This document shows, piece after piece, positions 34,240 to 43,700 of a stretch of 62,264 nt of DNA (its first letter is position 1; every line of letters starts with the position of its first letter). The notes beneath the pieces are model-generated. The model saw nothing but the letters and a program-made list of their open reading frames with translations. It made no database searches and had not been told where the DNA came from. The position numbers were made by a program, and so were the translations under genes. Origin of the DNA: DATJSN01 sp035504095. Its GTDB lineage: Bacteria; Planctomycetota; Phycisphaerae; WQYP01. Location: positions 1 through 62,264 of the forward strand of contig DATJSN010000068.1 in the NCBI GenBank assembly GCA_035504095.1. The letters run 5' to 3'.

Positions 34240-35400
34240 ATGCGAAAATTAATTCGAAAACGATTGTTTCTTGTAGTGCTATTTATCGCGGTTTTTTGCA
34301 CAGCGGCTTTTTATCATTCAGGAATATTTTCTTCCACCCCAGTGAGCGCTCAAACGAGCGCGTCTGGATCGTCCGATCAGGAGGCGGCTCAATTCCAGGC
34401 GCTTGAAACGGCGATACAACCCGATGAAGCAAAGATTTCCACCGTACTCGGCCAGACAGATATGACATCACTGCTCTCGGATCCCACATCCAACGAACAG
34501 GTTGCAGCCTCAGTAATGCCGGCAATATCCGATTTAATCAAACAGTTTGATATTTTTTCCAATAAAAACCCCGATCTGGCGGATCAGGTTCGTCCTGTGG
34601 AATATCACTTTATAGCAGTTCTGGCTATTCTCGGCGATGCCGGGGCTCAGACCCGGCTCCAGCAGGATACATCCAGCAACAATGCACAGATATCCAGCGC
34701 GGCTAATCTGGGTTTGCTTGAATACAACTGGTGGAAGAATACAAAAAATGCCGCGGTTCAGGGGCAGGTGCTCACAAACCTCAAAGCCATGGCGATTAAA
34801 GATCCGACAAATGACAGCATTACGGCCGTGGCCTTCGGCATGTCGCAATCCGGTGCAGCCAACAGCGATTTGTCCGATCAAGCTCAGAAAATTGTCACCG
34901 ATGATCTGAAAGGGCCGTATGCGCAGCAACTTCAGTCTCAATTGCAGATGCAGCAACAGCAAAATGCCATGCTCAATAAACCCATCACCATCACGAGCGT
35001 GACTCTTGACGGAAAACCCTTCAGCACCGCTTCGCTCCAGGGACACGTCGTGCTGGTGGATTACTGGGCTACCTGGTGCGGATGGTGCGTGAAGGGGTTA
35101 CCCGATATCACCAGCCTGTACGGTAAATACCACGCCGCCGGATTGGATGTGGTAAGCATTTCCAATGACAGCGACGTCAACGCTTTGAAACAGTTCCTTG
35201 CCCAGCATCCGGAAATGGTCTGGCCGCAGATTTTTGATGCAGCCCACCCCGGACTTAACCCTACGGCCCAGCAATACGGCGTTAACGCTTTTCCCACGCA
35301 GTTTATCATTGACCGCCAGGGCGTGCTTCGCCAGATCGTTGTTGGTTATTCACCTGACGAGTTGGCAAAAGACGTTGAGACAATGATGGCGGCCAAGTAA
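34240..35400 (+). CDS. TlpA/ResA-like extracytoplasmic thioredoxin with N-terminal extension
   Basis: A 386-residue protein. Residues 1-35 are a signal peptide or anchor (RLFLVVLFIAVFCTAAFYH). The middle, residues about 45-250, is helical and unrecognised. The C-terminal 135 residues are a thioredoxin fold with WATWCGWCVKGLPD, whose active-site CGWC sits near residues 280-283, followed by GVNAFPTQFIIDRQG with the cis-Pro. TlpA/ResA proteins reduce periplasmic disulfides, for example in c-type cytochrome assembly. The start has CCAGGGGG upstream. The large N-terminal domain is unusual and may bind a partner. Confidence 0.85.
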   Translation: MRKLIRKRLFLVVLFIAVFCTAAFYHSGIFSSTPVSAQTSASGSSDQEAAQFQALETAIQPDEAKISTVLGQTDMTSLLSDPTSNEQVAASVMPAISDLIKQFDIFSNKNPDLADQVRPVEYHFIAVLAILGDAGAQTRLQQDTSSNNAQISSAANLGLLEYNWWKNTKNAAVQGQVLTNLKAMAIKDPTNDSITAVAFGMSQSGAANSDLSDQAQKIVTDDLKGPYAQQLQSQLQMQQQQNAMLNKPITITSVTLDGKPFSTASLQGHVVLVDYWATWCGWCVKGLPDITSLYGKYHAAGLDVVSISNDSDVNALKQFLAQHPEMVWPQIFDAAHPGLNPTAQQYGVNAFPTQFIIDRQGVLRQIVVGYSPDELAKDVETMMAAK

Positions 35401-35447
35401 TAGATTCAGGGTTTAATAACACGCGATATGCCGCTAAAATCCGGCCC

Positions 35448-36539
35448 ATGCCTGAAGTTCGCATCAAAATAGATTCGCCCGCACCACAGCGTTACGATAT
35501 TAAGATCGATAACGGTCTGATTGGCGACCTTGGTTCTTTGGTTAAGTCGGTTGCTCCGGCGAAGTCCTGCGGCATTATCAGCGACAATAAAGTTGCACCG
35601 CATTACCTTGCCGCCGCGGAAAGCTCACTTCAACAAAGCGGCTTTTCAGTCGTTACCCATGTTTTTCCGGCAGGCGAGGAAAATAAAAATCTTCCAACTG
35701 TTTCCGCGGCCTTGGACATTTTCTTAAATGCCCGGCTGGAGCGGTCCAGCCCGATTATCGCGTTGGGTGGGGGCGTGGTTGGCGATTTGGCGGGGTTAGT
35801 CGCCGCCATGCTGCTGCGCGGCGTGCCACTGGTTCAGGTTCCCACATCGCTTCTAGCCATGGTTGATTCAAGCATCGGCGGAAAGGCCGGCGTGGATCAT
35901 GCGATGGGAAAGAATCTCATTGGGGCTTTTCTTCAACCTCGTTTGGTTGTTTCCGACGTGGGTGTACTAAAGACTTTGCCTGAAATTGAACTGCGCTGTG
36001 GTCTTGCCGAGTGCATCAAGCATGGCGTAATTAAAAGCCGCGATTTGTTCGATTTTATTTCGGCTAATCTGGAAAATATTAATCAACATGATTTTGCGGC
36101 TTTGAGCGAACTGATTACGCTCAGCGTGCGCGTCAAAGCGGCGATTGTGATGGAAGATCCTTTTGAACAGGGACCGCGCGCACTACTGAACCTCGGTCAC
36201 ACATTTGGCCACGCGTTGGAGACTGTTTCCGGTTATACGGGTCTGCGCCATGGCGAGGCAGTGGCGCTGGGGATGATCGCCGCCGGGCGATTGGCGCTGG
36301 CACGGAAATTGATTGCAAAAGAAGATGTGGAAAAAATCCGATCGTTGATCGTTGCCGCCGGTTTGCCTGTGCGTGTGCCTTCTTTAGATGTTAATACCGC
36401 GTTTGATGCCATGCATTCGGACAAAAAAGTTCGCGACGGACGTCTGCGTTTTGTTCTGCCTGTAACCATAGGCGAGGCACAGATTGTTTCGGGTGTTCCT
36501 GAATCGCAGATAAAGGACGCTTTAAAGTTTCTGACTTAG
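35448..36539 (+). CDS. aroB: 3-dehydroquinate synthase
   Basis: A 363-residue NAD-dependent enzyme that cyclises DAHP to 3-dehydroquinate, the second step of the shikimate pathway. Motifs: IALGGGVVGDLAGLVAAML, VQVPTSLLAMVDSSIGGK, HAMGKNLIGAF, AECIKHGVIK, and the metal-binding histidines in LNLGHTFGHALET and GLRHGEAVALGM. It is six bases upstream of dprA, with which it is probably cotranscribed. Confidence 0.95.
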   Translation: MPEVRIKIDSPAPQRYDIKIDNGLIGDLGSLVKSVAPAKSCGIISDNKVAPHYLAAAESSLQQSGFSVVTHVFPAGEENKNLPTVSAALDIFLNARLERSSPIIALGGGVVGDLAGLVAAMLLRGVPLVQVPTSLLAMVDSSIGGKAGVDHAMGKNLIGAFLQPRLVVSDVGVLKTLPEIELRCGLAECIKHGVIKSRDLFDFISANLENINQHDFAALSELITLSVRVKAAIVMEDPFEQGPRALLNLGHTFGHALETVSGYTGLRHGEAVALGMIAAGRLALARKLIAKEDVEKIRSLIVAAGLPVRVPSLDVNTAFDAMHSDKKVRDGRLRFVLPVTIGEAQIVSGVPESQIKDALKFLT

Positions 36540-36545
36540 AGTCTC

Positions 36546-37799
36546 ATGATGCAAAACAACATAAATTCCGCCGAACCTGCGCCGGAACGCGTTGCAGCGT
36601 GGATTGCACTTTCACGCTGCCATGGTGTTGGGCCGGTTCTGATCAAACGTGCGATTGAAGCCTTTAGATCTCCAGAACATATTCTGACTGCCAGCGCCAG
36701 TGAGCTTTCTGCTGTGGAGGGTATTGGTCCGCAGCGTGCCGCGGCGATTTTGCAGTGTGGAGAGTCTTTTGACGGTTCCAAAGTTGTTGCCGAATGCGCT
36801 TCGCGCGGCATACGCATAATTTTTCCCGATCATCCTGACTGGCCGCCGGGACTACAACACATTCCCGATCCGCCAGTGGTGCTTTATGTCCGCGGCCAAA
36901 TTGTTCGCCATGACGCCCTTGCCGTGGGTGTTGTCGGCTCGCGACGCTGCTCGTTATATGGAAGAGAGCAAGCCGGCCGGTTTGCCGGCGATCTTGCCCA
37001 GGCCGGTGTAACGATCATCAGCGGCGGGGCGCGTGGAATTGATACCGCGGCACATTTTGGGGCTTTGCGCGCCGGTGGGCGCACGCTGGTAGTTCAGGGC
37101 TGCGGCCTGAATTACTGTTATCCTGAGGAAAATGCCGAGCTTTATGACCGCATTGTGCGTGAAGATCGCGGCGCGATTATCAGCGAATTGCCGCTGGAGG
37201 AGCCGCCTTTGCCGGAAAACTTTCCGCCTCGCAACCGCATCATCGCCGCGATGGCGCTGGGAATATTGGTTGTGGAGGCCAATCTTCGCAGCGGTTCGCT
37301 GATTACGGCTCGCCTGGCCGCCGATGATTACGGCCGCGAGGTTTTTGCGCTTCCGGGACGCGTTGATTCCGCGTCCAGCAGCGGAGCGCATCACCTGATC
37401 AAAACCGGTTCGGCGATTCTTGTTGAAAACGCGGAGGATATTCTTGGGGCTCTTGGCCAAAGCAAATTGATCCCAAGCCAGGCGGAGAATTTAGGGCAGG
37501 CGGCGACGAATGGAGAAAATAGTTCGTCTGGTGATTTAGTTAAACCTGTCCATGCAAACCATGCCATCGCAACTGAAAAGGCCGCGAACGCCTTACGGGC
37601 TGTTTCACCTGCCGTTCTGGATTTAACCGGACCACAGGAAAAAATACTGGAAGCTTTTCAAAACGAACCATGCGATATAGACGGTTTGTGTGAAATTACC
37701 GGCCTTACCGCATCGGTTGTCATTTCTGAACTTACATTTCTTCAGATCAAGGGCGTGGTCAAACGTTCAGGTGATTTAGGCTATGAACGAACAGCATAA
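36546..37799 (+). CDS. dprA: DNA-processing protein DprA
   Basis: A 417-residue DprA. An N-terminal helix-hairpin-helix region (SRCHGVGPVLIKRAI, EGIGPQRAAAIL) precedes the extended Rossmann core with SRRCSLYGREQAGRF, TIISGGARGIDTAAHFGAL and PRNRIIAAMALGILVVEA. The C-terminal winged-helix region (LTGPQEKILEAFQNEPCDID, SELTFLQIKGVVKRSG) matches longer DprA proteins. DprA loads RecA onto incoming single-stranded DNA in transformation, and is also found in species not known to be competent. The start follows aroB by six bases. It converges on the Asn-rich lipoprotein, with only three bases between the stops. Confidence 0.9.
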   Translation: MMQNNINSAEPAPERVAAWIALSRCHGVGPVLIKRAIEAFRSPEHILTASASELSAVEGIGPQRAAAILQCGESFDGSKVVAECASRGIRIIFPDHPDWPPGLQHIPDPPVVLYVRGQIVRHDALAVGVVGSRRCSLYGREQAGRFAGDLAQAGVTIISGGARGIDTAAHFGALRAGGRTLVVQGCGLNYCYPEENAELYDRIVREDRGAIISELPLEEPPLPENFPPRNRIIAAMALGILVVEANLRSGSLITARLAADDYGREVFALPGRVDSASSSGAHHLIKTGSAILVENAEDILGALGQSKLIPSQAENLGQAATNGENSSSGDLVKPVHANHAIATEKAANALRAVSPAVLDLTGPQEKILEAFQNEPCDIDGLCEITGLTASVVISELTFLQIKGVVKRSGDLGYERTA

Positions 37800-37802
37800 A
37801 GG

Positions 37803-38369
37803 TCATGGCTTATTAACGCTCGAGCCGGTCTGGGCTATAAAATTATCTGTAGATTGCACTTTAACGCCAATATATTCAATTCGATATTGACCAGGCGGCA
37901 AATGCAGAGTTATGGTTTGGCCCGGAGTCAAGCCGTTGGCAACAATGTCATCGATCAAAACAATCACAGTGTATGAATGTGGGTTATTAAGAGTCAGATT
38001 GTGGGAAGTGTCCTGCGGTTGTGAGCCTATCGACGTAATTCCTGAGACGGTGTTGTTGAATAAATTTTCGATGTCCTGCAGCAGGGTCTCGTTCTGATTA
38101 ACCGCCTGGTTGTTGGTGCTCGTGACTTGATTGGTTACCGCGGTGCCGTTGTTAAGCGTGTCAGTCGAGTCAATAGAATTGTTCAGGTTATCTACCTGGG
38201 TGTTATCCTGGTTAAGCAGTTGGTTGTCGGCATTGGTAAATTGGTTATCTACCGCGGTTGTATTATTTGAGCCGTCAGACAAAGGGTCTCCCCCCGTTTG
38301 GCACGCCGCGGGCAAGAGGCAGAGGCTGAAAACAAAACAAAGGCGGGAGAGAATCGATAATATCCGCAT
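37803..38369 (-). CDS. Exported (probable lipo-) protein with Asn-rich heptad stalk
   Basis: A 188-residue protein. The N-terminal signal ends in LCLLPAAC, a lipobox-like cysteine with Pro at -3, so lipidation is probable rather than certain. Residues about 35-110 are built from seven-residue units, such as VDNQFTN, ADNQLLN and QDNTQVD, with Asn/Asp at fixed positions, predicting a coiled-coil stalk. A small C-terminal domain follows (LTLNNPHSYTVIVLIDDIV, PGQTITLHLPPGQYRIEYI), resembling a beta-sandwich of PEGA or DUF type. The Asn-rich heptads are like those of trimeric coiled-coil adhesins. Function unknown; a cell-envelope spacer or adhesin is possible. Confidence 0.6.
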   Translation of the reverse strand: MRILSILSRLCFVFSLCLLPAACQTGGDPLSDGSNNTTAVDNQFTNADNQLLNQDNTQVDNLNNSIDSTDTLNNGTAVTNQVTSTNNQAVNQNETLLQDIENLFNNTVSGITSIGSQPQDTSHNLTLNNPHSYTVIVLIDDIVANGLTPGQTITLHLPPGQYRIEYIGVKVQSTDNFIAQTGSSVNKP

Positions 38370-38535
38370 TATTGGATGCCCTCGGATTGCATAGCCAATG
38401 GCATGTAATATACCGCAAATTTGGCCGAAATGCTCCTGTTTAAATCCATTACTTTGCTCTTTGCCGCAACAAGCCTTTGCCCTTAAGCTCTCTGGTCAAT
38501 CGTCCGCACCTGCAGTCATGACGAGGAGATTGTAA

Positions 38536-39021
38536 ATGCCGAAGGTAAAAGCCAATCGCGTTGCGGTGTACGTCTATAGAAATGGGGACAATGGAATCGA
38601 GTTCCTCCAACTTCACCGCTCGCCCGGCTCCGGCGATTATGCCGGTTCATGGCAGACTATTTACGGCGGCATTAAATCCAAGGAAACCGCGATTGAGGCC
38701 GCCATCCGGGAAGTAAAGGAGGAAACAGGTCTTGTACCCAAAGAATTTTATCAGGTTGAATACCTGGAAAGCTTTTATCATCGTTCGCGCGACCGGGTAA
38801 CTGTTTTACCTGTTTTCGCGGCTTTGATGGCCCGGAATGCAAAAATTACTCTTGACGCCGAACACGATGCCTTCCGATGGGTGACTGCGGCTGAGGTTTC
38901 CACGCATTTTGTCTGGCGCGTGCAGCGCGAGGCTATAGACATTATTCAGCGCGACATTATCGGCGATTCACAGGCCAAAAAACTTTTGCGGATTAAGGTT
39001 AAAGATTATTTGAAGAAATAA
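38536..39021 (+). CDS. Nudix hydrolase
   Basis: A 161-residue Nudix protein with a complete box G-x5-E-x7-REVxEEtGL (GGIKSKETAIEAAI, then REVKEETGL). Good ribosome site GAGGAG seven bases before the start. The N-terminal strand VAVYVYRNGDNGIEFLQL and the box position resemble the NudB (dihydroneopterin triphosphate) or Ap4A-type group, but the substrate cannot be fixed. It converges on the CHAD gene with 13 bases between stops; Nudix enzymes can act on polyphosphate-like or nucleotide substrates, so a link to the neighbouring polyphosphate genes is possible. Confidence 0.85.
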   Translation: MPKVKANRVAVYVYRNGDNGIEFLQLHRSPGSGDYAGSWQTIYGGIKSKETAIEAAIREVKEETGLVPKEFYQVEYLESFYHRSRDRVTVLPVFAALMARNAKITLDAEHDAFRWVTAAEVSTHFVWRVQREAIDIIQRDIIGDSQAKKLLRIKVKDYLKK

Positions 39022-39034
39022 AGCAGTTCAGATT

Positions 39035-39973
39035 TTATTTCGAGATCTTCGTGTGTCCGGATATAGCCTCCGAAGCCAGTTGTTTGATCCTCTTAAGCTC
39101 CACCAACGCTTTGCTGTGAAATTGCGTAATGCGTCCGTGAATCTTTTTATCCCAGGATGATTGCGGCTGGTTATCTTGTCCCGGTTGTTTGGTCATCACC
39201 GCGTTTCGAGTGTCGGTATATTCCGAGAGATTTTCAAAAATGAATTCCACATCGTGCAGATTTCCCGCAATTTTTTGAAATCTTTTAAGTTCAGAAATTC
39301 GCTGAACATAATCCGCCAGCCTTGCTTCATGAGCTAATTCGAAGGCGTAGCGCAGTCTTTTACCGGCAATTCTGGCCTGGTGAATCAAAGCCGGGGTACG
39401 TTTTTGCAGTGCCAAATCACAGGAGTCCGCCAACTTTTGGGCGTTTTTCTGGATCCTTCGGAAAAGTTCTTTTTTTAACATTCCTTCATCCGCTTCAAAT
39501 TTAGCGTTTTCCAGGGTGCGCATCAGCGGCGGAAATGTTTTTTCGCTGTGGGCGCGCTTCAGCATGATATGTAATTTGGTAGAAAGTTTTTGCCTTCGGG
39601 CGACGACCGAAGTCAAAATGATTTGTGCCGCGGCTGGATCGATGGGAGGAAGTTTGGATTTGGCAAGATAGTCCCGCTCCACATCCAGATCGCGTATGTC
39701 TCCGGCAAAACGCCGTACTTTGCGGAAAACCCGCATAACACGCTGGACCTTTTGTTTGTTCATTAAATTTGCCTGTTGCATAATCCGGATCACTTCACCG
39801 GATCGACGGATTGCCACTCGCAAGTCGTGAATCATGCCGTCCTCAGGATTCGGGCTGCAACGCAATATTTCCGCCCGCACAATGTCCAGACGCCTCCGCA
39901 ACACCGACGCCAGGCTCGGACCTGGCATGGGTTTACGGACGCGTCTGTTGATTTTTCCGCGGGTATTTTGCAT
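39035..39973 (-). CDS. CHAD-domain protein (polyphosphate-binding)
   Basis: A 312-residue all-helical protein with the paired CHAD histidine/arginine patterns MIHDLRVAIRRSGEVIRIM and LIHQARIAGKRLRYAFELA, rich in Lys and Arg. CHAD domains bind inorganic polyphosphate and often associate with polyphosphate granules or with CYTH/polyphosphate enzymes. The gene is divergent from the Ppx/GppA-HD gene across 106 bases and converges on the Nudix gene. This clustering supports a polyphosphate function; direct binding is inferred from the family. Confidence 0.85.
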   Translation of the reverse strand: MQNTRGKINRRVRKPMPGPSLASVLRRRLDIVRAEILRCSPNPEDGMIHDLRVAIRRSGEVIRIMQQANLMNKQKVQRVMRVFRKVRRFAGDIRDLDVERDYLAKSKLPPIDPAAAQIILTSVVARRQKLSTKLHIMLKRAHSEKTFPPLMRTLENAKFEADEGMLKKELFRRIQKNAQKLADSCDLALQKRTPALIHQARIAGKRLRYAFELAHEARLADYVQRISELKRFQKIAGNLHDVEFIFENLSEYTDTRNAVMTKQPGQDNQPQSSWDKKIHGRITQFHSKALVELKRIKQLASEAISGHTKISK

Positions 39974-40079
39974 TTAACACCGATCTTGTACGGCTAACGC
40001 GAACAATATTAACGTTTCGTTAGCATGGTGCGTAACGTCTAATGGACTTTGTTTCTTTCGTTCAGCATAATCAAGGTCA

Positions 40080-41789
40080 ATGCGGAAGTCTCGGTCAATT
40101 ATGAAGGCCCGGCGACACTTTCCAAGGTTGCCGGCGATTATCCCATACCGCTCCAAAAACAACGGTCGTGCCGTCCTTAATGGCCGTCTGGTGCGCAGCA
40201 CCATGCCGGCTCGCGGTGCTGCTTCAACTCCACATGGCCTGCGCATCGCCGCAATTGATATCGGGACCAATTCCCTGCACATGGTTATTGTTGAAGTTAC
40301 CCAGGCGCTTGGTTTTAAAGTCCTTAGTTCCGAAAAAGAAATGACGCAGCTTGGTTCCAGCGCTCTTTTAAAGCATGTGCTGACCCGTACCGCCATGAAT
40401 CATACGCTTAGCGTGCTTGCCCGTTATCAGAGGGTTGCCAAAAATCTCGAATGCGATCGCATCCGTGCCTATGCCACCAGTGCCGTACGTGAAAGCATCA
40501 ACGGTGGAGATTTCGTCGAGATGGTCAAAAAGCAACTCGGTCTGGACGTTCGCGTCATCAGTTCACAGGAAGAAGCCAGGCTAATTTATCTGGCGGTACG
40601 CCAGGCAGTCGACATCATCGATGGGCCGGCGCTGATCGTTGATATTGGCGGGGGCTCGGCGGAATTTATAGTCGGCACAGCGCAAAAAGCCTCCATGCTC
40701 GAGAGCCGGAAACTCGGAGCCAGCCGTCTTACCCAACAGTTCATTGAACACGACCCGGTAGCAAAGTCTGAAATTAAAAAACTTCGACGCCATATTGACG
40801 CCACGCTCAAACCACTTATCACGCGCATACGCGGCCTCAGGCCGTCCAAATACATAGGCACTTCGGGCACGATGGAAAATCTCGCCGCCATGTGTGTGGC
40901 ACAGCATGGCGAAGACGTCATGCGCCACCGGGTTATCACCGAAATGCGCCGTGATGATTTTGAAGACCTCTATGAACAGTTAATTCGAATGGACATTAAA
41001 GATCGTCGTCGGCTTCCGGGCCTGGATCCGGAGCGCGCTGAACAGATCGTCGCCGGGGCGGTTCTGGTCGAATACCTTTTTGATCAGCTCGACATTCCCG
41101 TGATTGAAGTTTCTGACCGCGCCTTGCGTGAAGGCATGATCATAGACTACATGCAAACGCACTGGCCTAAGGTGCGGTTGTCAGTCGAAATTCTTGAACC
41201 ACGGCGCCGTCGCGTCATTGAGTTGGGCCGGCGCTGTAATTTTGACGAACGCCATCACCAGAAAGTCGCTGAACTGGCGACTTCGCTTTTTGACCAGCTT
41301 CAACCGCTGCACCGCCTCGATCCGCGTTGGCGCGAGATTCTTGAATACGCCGCGCTGCTTCATGACATCGGATGGCACATAGGTCACAGCGGCCATCATA
41401 AACATTCATATTACCTGATTAAAAACGGAGATTTGGACGGGTTTTCTCCGGTCGAGCTTGATTTGATCGCCAATATTGCTCGCTATCATCGCCGCAGTCC
41501 GCCTAAACACAACCATGAAGCTTATGTGCAACTAAGTCCACCCGAACGCGTCATTGTGGATAAACTTGCTTCCATCCTGCGCATTGCAGAAGCGCTCGAC
41601 CGCGGTCATTATGGCAATGTGCAGAGCGTTCGCACCATCCGCAGATCGCACCTGGTCAGTTTTGTGATCACCACGCGTTTTGATCCGGAACTTGAACTTT
41701 GGGCGGCGCGGCATAAAACGGATATGTTTGAAAAGACTTTCGGGCTTAAAACCTCATTTACGGCCCGGCAGGCAAAAGTTCGTTCGTGA
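40080..41789 (+). CDS. Ppx/GppA phosphatase with C-terminal HD domain
   Basis: A 569-residue protein. Residues about 55-340 have the exopolyphosphatase/guanosine pentaphosphate phosphatase fold (AAIDIGTNSLHMVIVEV, ALIVDIGGGSAEFIVG, RHIDATLKPLITRIRG, GLDPERAEQIVAGA). The C-terminal part has an HD-type metal site (ALLHDIGWHIGHSGHHKHS and ANIARYHRR), as in long Ppx proteins. The enzyme removes terminal phosphate from polyphosphate or pppGpp. The start is ATG 40080 with AAGG upstream; ATG 40101 and 40203 are alternatives, as the first 50 residues are basic and unlike the family. It is divergent from the CHAD gene. Confidence 0.9.
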   Translation: MRKSRSIMKARRHFPRLPAIIPYRSKNNGRAVLNGRLVRSTMPARGAASTPHGLRIAAIDIGTNSLHMVIVEVTQALGFKVLSSEKEMTQLGSSALLKHVLTRTAMNHTLSVLARYQRVAKNLECDRIRAYATSAVRESINGGDFVEMVKKQLGLDVRVISSQEEARLIYLAVRQAVDIIDGPALIVDIGGGSAEFIVGTAQKASMLESRKLGASRLTQQFIEHDPVAKSEIKKLRRHIDATLKPLITRIRGLRPSKYIGTSGTMENLAAMCVAQHGEDVMRHRVITEMRRDDFEDLYEQLIRMDIKDRRRLPGLDPERAEQIVAGAVLVEYLFDQLDIPVIEVSDRALREGMIIDYMQTHWPKVRLSVEILEPRRRRVIELGRRCNFDERHHQKVAELATSLFDQLQPLHRLDPRWREILEYAALLHDIGWHIGHSGHHKHSYYLIKNGDLDGFSPVELDLIANIARYHRRSPPKHNHEAYVQLSPPERVIVDKLASILRIAEALDRGHYGNVQSVRTIRRSHLVSFVITTRFDPELELWAARHKTDMFEKTFGLKTSFTARQAKVRS

Positions 41790-41799
41790 GTTACAGTCC

Positions 41800-43689
41800 A
41801 TGAATGGACAAGTCATCGAAAATTTTTCTGCTCCTACAGCGCCAATTCACGTACTTGATGACGCTCTGGTCAATAAAATCGCCGCCGGAGAGGTGGTGGA
41901 GCGTCCGGCCAGCGTTGTTAAAGAGCTTTTAGAAAACGCAGTTGACGCAGGCGCCACTCGTCTTTCCATCACGATAGAAAACGGCGGCAAAACGCTCATT
42001 CGCGTCACCGACGACGGTTCCGGTATTTCTCCCGAGGATCTTCCGCTTGCCTTTGCGCGTCATGCCACCAGCAAAATTTCCAGCGTGGAAGACCTTTTTT
42101 CCATTCAAACCATGGGTTTTCGCGGCGAAGCGCTAGCTTCCATCGCCGGTATTTCCCATGCTTCAATTATTACCCGCCGTTCCCAGGATCAGCAGGGTTG
42201 GCGCATCAACGCGCATGAAAGTGTTCTCGAACCCGCGGTTCCGACTTCCGCCCCGGTGGGAACCACGGTTGAAGTGCGTGATTTATTTTATTGTGTACCA
42301 GCACGGCGAAAATTTCTACGTTCTGACGCCACCGAATTCGGCCATATTCAGGAAATGGTGCTTCGCATCGCACTGGCTTATCCGCATATTGCTCTGATGC
42401 TCAGCCACAACGACAGGAAGGTTCTGGATTTGCCCGCCGCTTCGGACCATCAGGTCCGCATTGTTGAAGCGTTTGGCGGGGAATTTAAGAATCAACTTAT
42501 CCCGATTTCGTACACCGATCCAAATATTCAGGTCCGCGGTTTTGTCGGTCTGCCGGAAACCGCCCGCGCCACAACGCGATTTCAATATTTGTTTCTCAAT
42601 GGTCGCTACATCCGTGATCGGTCAATTTTTCATGCGCTTAAAGAAGCCTATCGCGGTCTGATTGAACCGGCGGCACAACCCGTGGGCGTTCTGTTTTTAG
42701 TTATGGCTCCTGTGGCATTTGATGTTAACGTTCACCCGCAGAAAACCGAGGTCCGATTTCGCGATCCCAATCTGGCTTATCGTGCCGTGCTTGCGGCAAT
42801 TCGCGAACAATTTCTGCAGCGAGATTTGACCCCTCATGTACGGCTGTCTGCGGGCGGGGCCTCCGGAACCGATGATGTCAAAACACAGGCCGCCCAGACA
42901 CGGCAAATCATCGCCGACTTTTTTCGTCAGCCACAGGCCGATTCTTCCAAAATTGATTTTCCGGCAGCGACGGCTGGTTCCTCCGGGTCAGCGCCGTCGT
43001 CAATGGTCAGTCAACCGTATCGCGCCGAAAGCCATTTACAATCGAAAGCTTTTACGCCTGTGCCATTGCCGTCGGTACTCTCGCAGCAAATTCCGGTCCA
43101 AGGCGAACTTGAACCGTTACCCAATCACTTCATGCAATTTCATGACAGTTACCTGGTGGTTCAGGAATCGGATGGAATTTTAATTATCGATCAGCATGCT
43201 CTTCACGAACGGATCATTTATGAAGATTTGCTTGCGCGTGTCCGTCAGGGACCTCTGGAAGCCCAGCGGCTTTTATTGCCGGTGGTCGTGTCGGTTGCCG
43301 CCGGTCAGCTCGCGATTTTTGAACGTGTAAAGCCGCTATTGGTGAATCTTGGCATTGATGTGGATGTATTTGATTCCGGTTCGGTGGCCGTTCAGTCGCT
43401 TCCCACGCTTCTTGCGCGTCTGAACCCCACGCAATTCATCCGAGAATTGCTGGACAAGCTCCTGGAAACCTCCGGCAGAATCACCGATGAAGAGTTGTTG
43501 CATGAGGTGCTGGACATGGCCGCCTGTAAAGCGGCCATTAAAGCGGGCGATCCGCTCACGCCCGATGAAATCCAGGCTCTGCTCCGGCGCCGTGAAGAAG
43601 TTGAACGTTCCAGCAACTGCCCACATGGCCGGCCTACTACCGTTCGCATGAGCCTTCGCGATTTGGAGCGTCAGTTCAAACGGCGGTAA
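41800..43689 (+). CDS. mutL: DNA mismatch repair protein MutL (endonuclease type)
   Basis: From ATG 41800 the protein has 629 residues. The N-terminal GHKL ATPase has NKIAAGEVVERPASVVKELLENAVDAG, DDGSGI and GFRGEALASI. A Pro/Ser-rich linker follows. The C-terminal dimerisation domain holds DQHALHERIIYE near residue 463, the endonuclease metal motif DQHAxxExxxxE, and ACKAAIKAGD and SNCPHGRPTT near the end. MutL with these motifs nicks the daughter strand itself, replacing MutH. An earlier in-frame ATG at 41680 lies inside the upstream Ppx gene and is rejected as start. MutL directly follows Ppx (ten bases) and converges on ileS. Confidence 0.95.
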   Translation: MNGQVIENFSAPTAPIHVLDDALVNKIAAGEVVERPASVVKELLENAVDAGATRLSITIENGGKTLIRVTDDGSGISPEDLPLAFARHATSKISSVEDLFSIQTMGFRGEALASIAGISHASIITRRSQDQQGWRINAHESVLEPAVPTSAPVGTTVEVRDLFYCVPARRKFLRSDATEFGHIQEMVLRIALAYPHIALMLSHNDRKVLDLPAASDHQVRIVEAFGGEFKNQLIPISYTDPNIQVRGFVGLPETARATTRFQYLFLNGRYIRDRSIFHALKEAYRGLIEPAAQPVGVLFLVMAPVAFDVNVHPQKTEVRFRDPNLAYRAVLAAIREQFLQRDLTPHVRLSAGGASGTDDVKTQAAQTRQIIADFFRQPQADSSKIDFPAATAGSSGSAPSSMVSQPYRAESHLQSKAFTPVPLPSVLSQQIPVQGELEPLPNHFMQFHDSYLVVQESDGILIIDQHALHERIIYEDLLARVRQGPLEAQRLLLPVVVSVAAGQLAIFERVKPLLVNLGIDVDVFDSGSVAVQSLPTLLARLNPTQFIRELLDKLLETSGRITDEELLHEVLDMAACKAAIKAGDPLTPDEIQALLRRREEVERSSNCPHGRPTTVRMSLRDLERQFKRR

Positions 43690-43700
43690 TAAAACTGAGC

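Noticed and set aside
40080..40202. First 41 residues of the Ppx/GppA frame as a separate domain
   Set aside because: Basic and low in conservation by eye; kept only as an uncertain start because a ribosome site precedes 40080.
41680..41799. Longer start for MutL
   Set aside because: The upstream ATG lies inside the Ppx gene in another frame, and the MutL family begins near 41800.
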